Shown here one piece after another: positions 1 through 12,200 of a stretch of DNA of 64,000 nucleotides (within the stretch, counting starts at the first letter, position 1; each line of letters begins with the position of its first letter). Source of the stretch: Tribonema minus (taxonomy: Eukaryota > Sar > Xanthophyceae > Tribonematales > Tribonemataceae); the NCBI GenBank assembly GCA_017506865.1, contig JAFCMP010000312.1, positions 930,001-994,000 on the forward strand, given 5' to 3'. The position numbers and the translations under genes were made by a program. The notes under the pieces are model-generated. The model was given only the letters and a program-made list of their open reading frames with translations, did not search any database and was not told where the DNA came from.

Positions 1-1620
1 CGGCACCGGCTCCGCAAGCGCCATCCACGCAGCACGCGGCAGCGGCGCGCGGCAGAATGGTGACAACGCTCAGCGACGCGCGGCGCGCCTCTCGCAGCGG
101 CGCGTCGCCGCTGCGCCGCACCGCATCCGTCGCGCTGCAGAGGCAAGTGCACATGCATTTTGATTCGTGTGAGTCTCGCCATGGACCCTTTGTGCCGCGC
201 ATGATCAGAGGGCGTTGACCACATGCGGGCGTTGCACTACGTACGCCGATGACCAGCCGGTACATACCGCATGCTCACGCCGGCTACTCTGAGCGGACCG
301 CACGCGCTGTCCGCGGCTCGCAGTGTGGTGTCAGTGCTCAGCGATGCGCAGCGCGCCTCGCGTGGCGGACCTCACCGCCGCTGCGGCGCATCCCATCCGT
401 TGTGCTGCGCAGGCGAGTGGTATGAAACAAGGCGCAAGCAGAGGGCATTGGCCGCATGCGCGGCGTTGCAATGCACACGCACGCCGATGACTGTGATTTA
501 AACGCACACAGCAGCATAGCGTCTAGCGGCGGCGCGTCGCCGCTGCGCCGCACCACGTCTGTCTGCAGAGGCAAGTGCGCATGCGCGAGCGCTATACCCT
601 AGAGCCTTCGTACAGCGCGTGTGCGTGCGGCGTCAGCGTCCGGTGACGGAGTGACGACGCAGGCGCTTGCGGTGTCTTACGGCGTGCAGACATGCGCAGC
701 GCAGCTCTTGCGGCGACGCATCACCGCTGCGGCGCACCGCGTCCAGCGCGCTGCGGACGCAAGTGCGCTTGCGCAAGCGATGCCGCATGCATGCGCCGAC
801 TGCCCTGAACGGACCGCGCGCGCTGTGCGCGGCTTGCGGCAGTGTGCTGGCAGTGCTCAGCGATGTGCAGCCCGCCTCGCGCCGTCATCGCGACCGCCGC
901 GCTGCGCATGCGCGTGGTACCAAACGAGGCGCGGAGCAGAGGGCATTGGCCGCATACGCGGCGTTGCACCGCACGCTTGTACGTGAACGATGACTGTGGT
1001 TGAAGCGCACACAGCATAGTGTCTTTCGACCGAAAAAGAAATTATTATTGATGTTCCTTTAGCTCTAAAAATTATGTCGACTGGTGTTATTTGGCCCGTT
1101 TCCGATGGCGCGTCGCCGCTGCGGCGCACCATGTCCGCTGCAGAGGCAAGTGCGCATGCGCGGGCGCTATACCGTACAGCCTTTGCGCCGCTCGTGCGAG
1201 TGCGGTTATGGATTGACAACACAGGCGCTTGAAGTGTCTCGGTGTCACCCGAAAGTGCGCAGGGACACGCGGCTGTCGCGGCGGCACCTTGCCGCTGAGC
1301 CGCGCCGCACCGGTCGCGCTGCGCGGGCAACAGCGCGTGCGCGAGCGACACATCACGTGCATCGCGCGGCAGAGGCATGTGCGCGTGCATGGGAGCCACG
1401 CGCCAAAGAGCCTTCGTGCAGCGCAAAACAAGAATGGTGCCAGATCCAGCGACAGAACGGCCTCGATGCTTGCGTCTGGCGCGCTGCAGAACCCTAACCC
1501 TAACCCCAAGTGCGCGCGCGCGCGAGCGCCACCGCAAGAGCGCTTTGAGCACCGCGTGTGCCTGCGGTCAGATCCTAACGCTAACCTCACCTTAACTGCA
1601 AGGTCACGCCGGTCACTGTG
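1..1620 (+). repeat. Degenerate exon-boundary array at the left edge
   Basis: GC-rich units recur with irregular spacing. The block around GTCGCCGCTGCG recurs near 104, 535 and 1108; the block CAGTGCTCAGCGATG near 330 and 851, with a related form near 65; the block GCATTGGCCGCAT near 444 and 941. Three units end in CTGCAGAGGCAAGTGC (near 137, 563, 1138), which looks like an exon end followed by a GC donor. This resembles the exon-boundary arrays farther right, so it probably surrounds an upstream exon of the large plus-strand gene. No single open frame could be chosen. A short CCCTAA tract lies near 1495-1510. Confidence 0.5.
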
Positions 1621-1733
1621 AGCGCGGTGTCCGTTGCGAATCGATGATTGTTGTTGTTGATGTTTTCCTTTGTTTGACGCATGTTCTCTGTTTCTGTTCC
1701 AAAAAAGACAAAACTTCATTTCGTTTTGCCGTC

Positions 1734-3078
1734 CAGGTTGGGTGCCACGGCGTCAACGAGGCTGCACACAGCGCTAGTGGACCATCAGATGATGTCCTGG
1801 TATCTTCAAATCTCAATAGTGTTGCAGTCCCATCTCATCGGTTGAAATTCGATCATTTTCTACAACCCAGGTTGGGCGCCACGGCATCTATGAGGCTGCA
1901 CTCAGCGCTGGCATGATGTGTACGATACTCTCAGTTTTTGATGTCATAATAATAAATGAGGTGTGCAATACTCTTAGATTATCAAAAAATACTACTTTTG
2001 AAAATAATCTAGTTTGGTCCCATCGGCTGAATCTTGATGACTTCCAATTTGTGTATTTCAGGTTGGGTGCCACGGCATCGATAAGGCTGCACTCAGCGCT
2101 GGCGGACCAGCACATGATGTGTGTGCAATACTCCTAGTATTTTCAAAACTCAGAAGAAAAACACTTACCGTCTTGTCGATTATTAAGGCCACTGGACGCT
2201 TTAGTCTACCCAGCGTAAAAAGGGGGGGTGGACATGGATTATATAATGCGAGTAAAAAAGGTGGACGCATTTAACATCCAGCACGAAGATTGAGTGTCCT
2301 GCACTTCGCGGTGTGAGAAATGCCTGCGCACCACGGCAGCCGGAAGCAAATGCCGTCACCGACTTTTTCAGGGTCACTTGAAGCTTTCATTGTTTGGTTT
2401 GAGCAAGAGCGGAGCCCCGCAAGCCAGCCAGGCTCTGATAAAGCCAAGATGGCTGCTATGCAGTTACCGCTGCTTGTTACTGCGCATGATCAGCGTTTCT
2501 GAGGCTCCAATTGAGCTGCCAGCAGCACCTGAAAGCCGCGCGCTAACGCTACATCTGGTGCGGCGAAGCGACTGCAGCATGAAAAAATGGGGGGAACGTA
2601 CTTTAGTGCGGCTCAAGAAAGGGTGACCTCTATTTATGTCGCTGTGAAAAAAACTGATAATAAAGCGCCAGTGGCCTTAATTATCGACAAGACGGTAGTT
2701 TCAATACCATTGCAGCTCAATTTCATCGGGAGAAGTTTGATGGCTTCTGTTCTCCACATTTCAGGTTGGGCGCCACGGCATCAATAAGGCTGCACTCAGC
2801 TCTGGCGGAGCAGCACATGATGTGTGCGATACTCTTAGTTTTATTTCAAACAAAAACTAACTCTCTTGAATAATTCAGTTCAGCTCCATCGGAAATAATT
2901 TGATGACTTCTATTTCCTCGTTTCAGGCTGGGCGCCACGGCATCTACGAGTCTGCACTCAGCGCTGGTCACCGTCACTTATGTCTGCCATATTTTCAGTT
3001 TCAGTTCAAAGAAACCAGAGATATTTCAGTTCAATCTCATTGGGACAAATCTCATATTTTCCCATTCCTACATTTCAG
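1734..3078 (+). repeat. Five acceptor-side copies of exon 3079
   Basis: The acceptor plus exon start (CAG followed by GTTGGGCGCCACGGCATC-like sequence and GGCTGCACTCAGCGCTGG) recurs near 1734, 1868, 2060, 2763 and 2925 before the full exon at 3079. Each copy is followed by unrelated AT-richer intron sequence. Only the start of the exon is copied. Confidence 0.8.
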
Positions 3079-3211
3079 GTTAGGCGCGACGGCGTCAATG
3101 AGGCTGCACTCAGCGCTGGCAGACCATCACGTCAGCGCTCCGCACTGGCAGGCGCCGCCGGCAGCCTCCCGAGCACTGCAATTGGGCTCCTACTATGGTC
3201 GCTCGCTGGTG
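3079..3211 (+). CDS. Exon 1 of the model (pseudokinase gene)
   Basis: Acceptor TTTCAG and donor GTGAGA; phase 2 in, phase 0 out. It encodes LGATASMRLHSALADHH and then SAPHWQAPPAASRALQLG. A degraded copy of the second half lies at about 3264-3357 after the donor. The upstream partner exon was not found. Confidence 0.6.
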
Positions 3212-6200
3212 GTGAGAGCAACTCTGAAATCTGAGAAAACATGACAATGCCATCTGTCGTTTCAGTGCTCAGCATCAGTGCTCCACACTGGCAGGTGCCG
3301 CCGACTAGCGTCTCGGGCGCTGCAGCTGGGCTCGTACTATGACCGCTCGCTAGTGATGAGCGCAGTTTAATCCTTCTTGTGACACCTGGCTTTCAGCATC
3401 AGGTCACGACAGTGCTCACTGGCGCGCTAACAGCAGCTCAATGGGGATTGTTGGAAACCATGAGAAGTGGTCACCACGGCTGCGCTGAAAGTGTGGGACC
3501 GCCACTGGTTTTCCTAGTGCTTCTAGTTCAATTGGCAGTGCAGTCGCAATGGCTCTTCAAAGGGTATAAGCACACTGGAATGCTGTGCCGCAGGCTGCAA
3601 CGGTATTCATGGACCTGTATTCACGAAGGTTCCAAGCTTGTTCCTAGGGGCTATATCCTGTGCAGCCAACTGGGTGGAACTGTGCGCCAGTGATGTCGCA
3701 GTGATGCTCAGCTTCAACGACGTTGGCAGCCCGCCGCATCCGTGGATGGAACACGCTCGCTGAGCTTCCGGCGCATGCACGCATGTACCTCGCCCAGTTG
3801 CCGGCTTACGTACCTTCACACACACGTTCCCTATACCTACCCATGCTGGCTTCAAAAACATGGGCGCATCTGCAACGCAGCTCGTGGCCCACTCCCACAT
3901 TAACCGCATCGCGCCGCCATATATATTTATAAATATAAGTAGCGTCCCTTTCGCCCTTTCATGTAGTATATTTACCTAAGGACTGACTCCGTGCCTACCC
4001 CCGAGTGTGCAGGCGGGCAAGAAGAACACACCGGCGCGTCTGCTCTGCAGGTGGTGGTCCACGCGCACAGCAGCTGCCTTGCGCAGCTGCCGGCGCCGTA
4101 CACCTCGAGCACAAACACACCTTAGGGTTAGAGCTAGGGTTAGGGTTGTTAGAATTAGGGCTAGGTTTAGGGCTAGGGTGAGTTGTCTTTACATACATAC
4201 CTACCCTCACTGACGGCATACCTGCCGTAAATTCCGCGCGCAGGCGGGCGTCAAGAACACCGGCGCCTCTGCTCTGCAGCTCGTGGCCCACTCCCCCATT
4301 GGCATGGCTGCGTCGCGCAGCTTCCGCCGCGTGCACCCCCCGCGCATCGGGTGGGGGTCAAATGTAACTGCCGTAGCTGCCGTACGGGCGCGCAAGGGGC
4401 TCAAGACGAAGGCCAAGTACGGGCGGGGACTCGGGCTCAAGCGCGTGTGGCGCGAGCAGCGGCGGGGCATGGGGGCCATGGCTCCCAGCATTCCAGCATG
4501 TCAGTGCTCATCCATGCTTACTTCAACTGCTGAAGTACAAGCTTGAGGTACTATAATGAAAGGAGGTCCCCGTGTCAGTCTTCACCCATGCGTATGATGT
4601 TGACTAACGAAAGCGATCAGAGGCGCGGCATGGGGGCCATGGCTCCCAGCATTTCAGCATGTCAGTGCTCAGCCATACACATGCAGGGCTTCAACTTTTT
4701 AGTTCAAGAACAATAAGAGGGGTCCCCCCCGTGTGTCTTCACCAATCCGTAAAGTTTGAAGAATGTGAACGAGCGGCATGGCGGCCATGGCCCCCAGCGT
4801 TTCAGCATGTCAGTGCTCACCCATATATACTGCAATGTACTTTACATTACTTTTGAAAAGTTTCAAGTACGAGAAACACTACGAGGTCGTGACGTTATTA
4901 TCCTATGTATTGTTGCTGTGACCTTCAAACGAGTACACTCTGGTACTCCAGTATGTGCGGCAGTGCGCGCTTGGTGGCGTGTTGCGCACGCAGTATCCAA
5001 GAAAATCGATGTTGCCGCGTGACATCATTTTGTGCGATATTCCTCTGACCTTAACAAAAGTATACCTCAGCACTCCATCAAATTGTGCAGCGGTGCTCAG
5101 CACGCGGCGACGTGTCGCCTGCGCAGTGTCCAAGAAAGTCGTCAATGCTGCCGTTGTAGTGTTGTCTTACTTTCCTTCTTAGTGGTGCTGTGACCTCAAC
5201 AAAATCATATCTCAGTACTCCATCAAAATTGTGCAGCGGCGGTGAACGCGCGCGGTCACATCTAGCTCGCGCAGTTACCAAAAAAATCGCTGATGCTGTC
5301 GTGCGACATCAATTGAATGTGTCGTTACCTCTGACCTCAACACAAGTATACCTCAGTACTTCAACATGCGAGGCAGTGCTCAATGCATTTGGTGACGTGT
5401 TGCCCACGCAGTGTCCAAGAAAGCCGCTGGCGCCGCCGGTGCTGCCGCCACCGCTGCTGCTGTGGATACAGCGACATTGACCTTCATCATCAATGGAACT
5501 CCGCCACCGAGGCTCATTCCACAGGTACAAGAATCTAACATACTTCTGAAGTACCATCACGGACGGTTTTCCATTCATGTTTCCTTGTACAATTTTGCAG
5601 TGCGTGTTTTTCAGTGCGTGTCCTCAAGTTTGCCTGGTCGCGCGTTCTGCAAAGAAGTTGAGGATCCAGTGAAATTCCACATGTTCGTGTTGAGATTGCG
5701 CAGGACAAGGCAGTTGCGGTGCCGTTGCGGAATCGGCTGAGTGCTCCTGCTAATTTTTTCTTGAGGTAGCACTCACACAGACGAGGCGGAGGCCGACGCC
5801 AGTTGCCGTGACGCCACCCTAGCACAACTTCTTGCACGTGTAAACAGCACCTGTTGTAGGAAAAGAAGGGGAAGTCGTATGGCACAACAGGTCATGACGA
5901 CCCAACCCCCCCCCGCATGCTAGGAGAAGGGGGGGGGGGGGGGGGGGGGGGCTGACTACCAATGTGCCTGTCATCATATACACCTGGCGTTTTAAGCTTT
6001 GTCAGTGCAGCTTGCAGTGATAGCGCGCTCAGGGGCAGGGTGAGGGCTAGAAGTGGCAGTGGAAGCAGCCTGGGATCAGATTCATTGCGTTGTCCCCGTA
6101 AGCCATGTCGCATGCACATGGGCTTCTTCCTACGATGAGTGGCACACGCCCGTGGACTTGCCGCGAGTGGGGAGCACTGTCACAGAGCAGTCCGCAGAAA

Positions 6201-9200
6201 CGATCAACAACTTCAACTCCGCGGTTCGGTGCTGCTCGCCGTGTCGCCACAGCGCGTCAAGGTCGCGGACAAAGCTACGGGAGCGGTCACGGAACGCATA
6301 ATCCAGTATTCAGAAACTCCAATATTGATGTTTTGTGTTGCTCGCTGTGTCGCCGCAGCGCGTCAAAATTGCGGACGACGTCACAGGACAGGTCACCGAG
6401 CGCACGATCCTCTCCAGCGCTGCGCGGGACGCCTGGGACGCAGCCCTCATTGCAGCCCTAGCGTCTGCAGCCGGCATTACGTCTGACCTAGCGCAGCGGC
6501 GCTTCAGCATAGAGGAGGTCCGGTCAGCGCCGCCGAGCTCCGCCAGCCGACAGTTGGTGGTGACCCCGGCGCGGCAGGTCGATGTGGAGCGCTGCGACTA
6601 TGTGTGCTGGGCAGTGCTCAGCGAAGCGGCGCCGCCAGCGTCGCCTGGCAGCAGCGGTATGTACAAAGGCATTGAGCAGGGAGGAAGGCTCCAGGCAGGG
6701 GCTGTTGGCCGTATTGGCAGCGCTGGCGGCGGTGGCAGTGGCGGCGGCGATAGACTTATTGCATTCGCTGCTTCTAGCGTTGCTGAACGCGGTACTGCTG
6801 GTGGCAGCGGCATCGGTGCTGGAGGTGTTGAAAATGGCAGCAGCGGCGGCAATGTGGGCGGCGGCAGCAGCAGCGCTAAGCGCAGAGGCAATGCTGCTGG
6901 CGACAGCGGCACTCGAGACAGCCACGGCACCAGTGTTGATGGCAAAGGCCATGTCCGCTCCGATGGCATCAATACTGGCAGCAATGGCGGCAGCGGCAGC
7001 GGTGGCCACGCACAAGGGAGAGCGTCCGCAGCCGCTGTCGCCGCTGCTGACGACCAGAGCGCCCTTGACAGAGCCGATCTGCTGCAGAACTCTGATGCGT
7101 TTGATGGCGCAGCGGTCACTGGCAGCGGCGCTATGGGAGGCGCACGAGCGCAGCGGCGACGGCGCAAGGCAGTGCGTGCCGCTAGACTGGCGGGCGATGG
7201 CGGGCACAAGTTCCGACAGGTGAGCCGCTGAGACTGGGCCAGCGTTGCTAACAACAGTTGTAAGTAGGGTTCAAAGTTAGGATGAGGGTCAGGGTTGAAG
7301 AGGATGCAGTAAGGGCAGCGCGCGCCGCGAGACTGGCGGGTGATGGCGGGCCTAAGTTCCGACTGGTGAGTCGCTGGGCCAGGGCCAGCGAACAGCGAAT
7401 TTGCAATGCAGCTTGTCAGTCATCTTTGAGTGAGTTGACATCTTCCCCTCGCCCTTGCATGCTCAGCTTCCTTGCATCAGTAATATGTGCAGCTGACCCT
7501 GCAGTTTACGATGAACGCGGTGTGTACTGCGGTCCAGGTAGTGTACTCGGCGTGAACCTGAGGATGTTGGCGATGCAATCTGCAGCCCATTCATGCATAA
7601 TAGAGTGTATTCCTAAGCAAATGATGATGAAATAGAAGTATACATAACGATCATCTCCTACCTGCGCTTCGTGCGCCGCAGGCGCCACCGGGGCCCGCAA
7701 GCACCGAACTGCCAGTGCTGACCGGTCACGATGCAATCGGTGACACGGACGACAGGGGTATGGTGGGCATCAGGGGTACCAGCCACGCAGTCACAGCGAT
7801 GCCGGGCTCCGATGTCAGCACGCTGCTCAACACGGTGGAGGACGTGGCAGCCGATGTCGGATCCAGGGTGAGTGCAATCACCAATAGCCTAGTAATAGGT
7901 CAGGCTTGCAGCAGACTGTGACGGTTCATGCCAGTCGGCGACCGCAGCCTGTCACTGTCAGGCGACTCGGAGCACGTCCGCTTTTTTTCCAATTTCCGAA
8001 GCTGAAGTATGACTTCGTTGCTGAGTGCAGGATGCGCAACTGCTCCTGCGCTGCCCCTACCCAAATGCATGCCATGACGGGATGTCTCTGATCAACGTCA
8101 AGTGTAATTTCAATTCACTTAATAAGACAGAACATCATGGCGAGACTACATGGAGCCAAAGCTTGAAGCCACCTCAAGTGCGGCATGGCAACAGCGCAGA
8201 GGGCTTCGAGGAGCCCTCATCTGCAGATGCCATCAGATACCGCTCGCTGACGTCAGCGTCTGCGCTTGGGGTTCACATGGTATCACGCAGCGTCACGCGG
8301 CAAGCAGCGCTGTGACGTCACAAAATCTGACTTGCGCCTGTTGCTGTCCGTCACGCAGGCGGCGCAGCAGCTGGACCGCCACCTTCTGCGGCCGCTCAAA
8401 GAGCAGCCCTTCATCGCAAGCCGCCAGCGCGACAACGACCAGGAACTTCAACTTCAACTCGCCCTCGCCAGCAACCCCGACAGACCCACGTGGCAGGTCA
8501 AAGCAGAGCTGCTGCATGCACTGGAGCCCACTGCGGCGGAGGCGGCGGCAGCTGCAGCGGCGGCAGCGGCGGCAGCGGCGGCGGCAGCGGCGGCGACGCT
8601 GCCCGTCCCAGAGCTGCTCGCGCCTGCGCTCGGCATCAAGCATCGCGGCGCAACGGCGGCAGTGCTCGCGCCGCGCCTCGTTGTGGTAGTTACAGTGGCG
8701 GCGCCACGCGCGCCGCCACCGCCGCCGCCGCAGCAGCAGCGGCTCGCAGCAGCGCCTTTTGGCACGGCAGCGGCAGCGGTGGCAGGACCTGCAGCAACGC
8801 CAGCAAGGGCCGTAGCAGCAGGCAGCGCAGTCGCAGCGGCAGCGGCAGCAGCGCGCTCTCTGCCGCCGGCAGCTGCAGGAAGTGCGGCAGCGGCGGCGGC
8901 AGCAGACACATGCTACCGATATGGTTTGAGCAGGCTGGAGCGCAAGGGGCTGACGGAGGCGGAGAGCATCGCCAGGGGGGTGCTTAGGGGGATGCTGCGG
9001 CTTCGAGAGGGGGGCGGGGGGGGCGTCGTTGTGAAGGGGGTGGGGGCGGTGTGCGAGGGATGGTGGACGCCATCGGGCAGGTGGGCTAACTTAGGGTCAG
9101 GGTTAGGACCATGGTTGGAGTTGTGAAATTGGGATTTGCAAGGCTGATCAGGTCTGCGTGCAGGACTAGAAGTGGGTTGAGGTTCAGGGGGCTGGGTGAG

Positions 9201-12200
9201 AGAAAGGTGCTACGGTGCATCGTCATGAAAGCGGTGGGGACATTTGCAATGGCAGACGCTCGCAGTCAAGTGAGCTTCCCTAAGGCTAGAATGAGAATAA
9301 ACATCAAGCACGGCACAAGATTAGGATTGGGATGAGGTGTAGAGTTAGGTTCAAATAGGGTTAGGGTAGATGTTTGATCAGAGTTAGGGCTAGGGCTAGC
9401 GATGCCGTGTATCAGCACTCAGCACCTGGCGCTCGACTCTGGGCGCACTTACTGCCGGGCACTGCGTGCGCCCACAACATGTGCGCACGCACTGGACGAT
9501 CGATATGTGGGAGGGTCACTGAAGTTTTTTGCTGACGCCAATTCCCATGCCTACACTTGTGTATACATACCCTACCGCACTCATCTCAGGCCGCGCGCGC
9601 CAGCCGCGTGGGAGGGCTACAGGTGCCTCATGCTGATGCCGATACCCATATCCACCCTTGTGTATGCAGCTGATGCCTATACTCATACCTCCTACCCTTG
9701 CTTATACATACCCTACCCCCAAACATCTCAGGCCGCGCGCACCCGCCGCGTGGGAGGGCTACTGGTGCCACGTCATATCCCCCATCTTCTTTGGCTACAC
9801 GGCTGCATCGCACGCACAGCGCGAGGCACAGGTCGACCACATGGCCACGCTGGACCAGTTTTTCGAGGGTGCGTATGTTATGAATTTCTTGCGTTTTCAT
9901 AGGGTATTCAGCCCCTCAAATTCGTTGAGTATGTAGGTATTCATTCGTGTGTGCAGCGCCAGGCACAGGTCGACCCCATGGCCACGCTGAATCAGTTTCT
10001 TGAGGGTACGTAGGTATTCGCGCACGCAGCGCCGGGTATGCATGTATTCACGCGCGCAGCGCCGGGCTTGCGTCCACCGCATGGTCAAGCTGGAACAGTT
10101 CTTTGAAAGTACGTGTGTATTGGTCTGGACGCGAGTGTGTTGATACCTGCAGTGGACTCGTGAGAGAATGCACGTGCGGCAATTTTTTGCGCTCTCTCAG
10201 CGTGTACAGTGTGAGGGTTAGCGCTACGGTTGGGTGTAGTGCAAAATGTATCATGCGCACTTGTGCGTAAATAGCTTACAGTTACGCTGCCTCATGTCAT
10301 GGCTGGGAAACAGCGCGCAATCCGTCAGCATAGCTAGTTTCAAATTGTCCCCCTAGATGATTTCTGAGTGTTGATCGTGCCTGAATCAGCTGCACAATGT
10401 GCAATCTGACAACGTGCACCGCCGTCCAACAGGTCCCGCACAGAAAGAACGCCTCTGAATGCTGGCATGCTCTACTACAAGTATCCGTACTGATTCGAGT
10501 ATATGAAGGACATGCCACTGACCTCGAAAACCGCTGCAATATATAAATATGTGTTCTGTGCTGATGATCATCATCGCCTGTGCCCCTTGAACGTCAGGCA
10601 GGCGTCAACTTGAAAGCCGCTGAAGTGATCATATCAAATTGATAAAATTAGTTATAACATCACACAGCAGGCCCCGCGCGATGCTGATTGTCAAGAACGG
10701 TTTTCATTCAGCCTGCTGAGTGGAAGCTCATTTCTCATTTTTTCCCAAGGAAATATGCATATGTGCTGATAATCATTATCGCCTGTGCCCCTCGGACGTC
10801 AGGCGCATCGCGCACGGGCAGGGCCGAGTCGCTGGGCACTGTGACCAGCATGCTCATGGCGCCTGAGGAGCGGCTGGAGGTATGTATGCATGCCCTAAAC
10901 CCAAACCCTACCCTCATCCCTGAACCCTAAACCCCAACCCTACAAGCCCTAACCCTAAACTCCAGGCGTACACCCTAGCCTAATAAAATGCTCATGGCGC
11001 CTGAGGAGCGGCTGGAGGTATGTATGCATCCCCTAAACCTGAACCCTAAACCCTAAACCCTAAAACCAAAACTCTAAACCCTGATGCTGAACTCCCATCC
11101 AAGACCCTAGCCTCAAAACCCTAAACCTAAACCCCAAACCCTTCAAACCCTAAACCCCATCACTAAGCCCTACTTAGCCTTCAAAAATGCTCATGGCGCC
11201 TGAGGAGCGGCTGGAGGTATGTATGCATACCCTAAACCTGAACCCTAAACCTTAAACCCTAAAACCAAAACTCTAAACCCTGATGCTGAACTCCCATCCA
11301 AGACCCTAGCCTCAAAACCCTAAACCTAAACCCCAAACCCTTCAAACTCTAAACCCCATCACTAAGCCCTACTTAGCCTTCAAAAATGCTCATGGCGCCT
11401 GAGGAGCGGCTGGAGGTATGTATGCATACCCTAAACCTAAACCCTAAACCCTAAGCTCCAACCGCACACCAATCTAAACCCTATACCCTAACTCTAAACC
11501 CCAACTCTGAACCCCAACCCTCATTCTAGCCTTACACTGATGGGGCCGGAGGGTTACCGAAAGATCTGTATGCATACTCAAACCTAAACCCTAAACCCTA
11601 ACCCTAACCTCCATCTTGAACCCTAGCCTTAACAAGGCTCATAACGCCGGAGGAGCGGCTGGAGGTATGTACGCATACCCTGAAATCTAAGCCTCAAACT
11701 TTAACCCTAAACCCCAACCCTAATATAGCCTAACCTAAGAAATGCTCATGGCGCCGGAGGAGCGGTAAAGGCATGTATGCATACCCTAAACCAAAGCCCT
11801 AAACCCTGACCCTGATCCCTGCGGGCGGCTCTGTACTGTACGCCTGCGTCCGTGAACTCTATGTACCTCATTGCGTTGACGAGGTTCATGACAATGGCAT
11901 TGTGCTTCACCCACAGCACCTGAACAGCGTCAAAATAGTCAACGCTGCCATCTGGGCGCTGTGGAAGCCAGATACCAAATCGTAGAGACTGTGGTGTCAC
12001 CATTTCACGAATGCTGTTGGCTCAGCGGTGATCAAGGACAGCATTCGACCTATCATACATCTATAACGCTGCTGCATCCCACGCCCTGTTCTGGATGAGT
12101 TCGAGTTGGGGGTAGTGTCACTGTAGAAACTGTGGGTTTAAATAAGGGTGTGTCACCATTTTGCTGGGTGCTGTTCGCTCAGCGTCGAACTTGCAGCCTC

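Noticed and set aside
3079..5524. Ig-like/ASH (flagellar) domain in the first exons (GVKNTG, TLTFIINGTPPPRL)
   Set aside because: The wording is suggestive of beta-sandwich domains, but too few strands can be placed by eye to claim a family.
6524..7254. Minus-strand open frames of >200 codons opposite exon 6359
   Set aside because: They arise from GCN/GGN repeats read in reverse. The plus frame has ordinary sequence at both ends and fits neighbouring phases.
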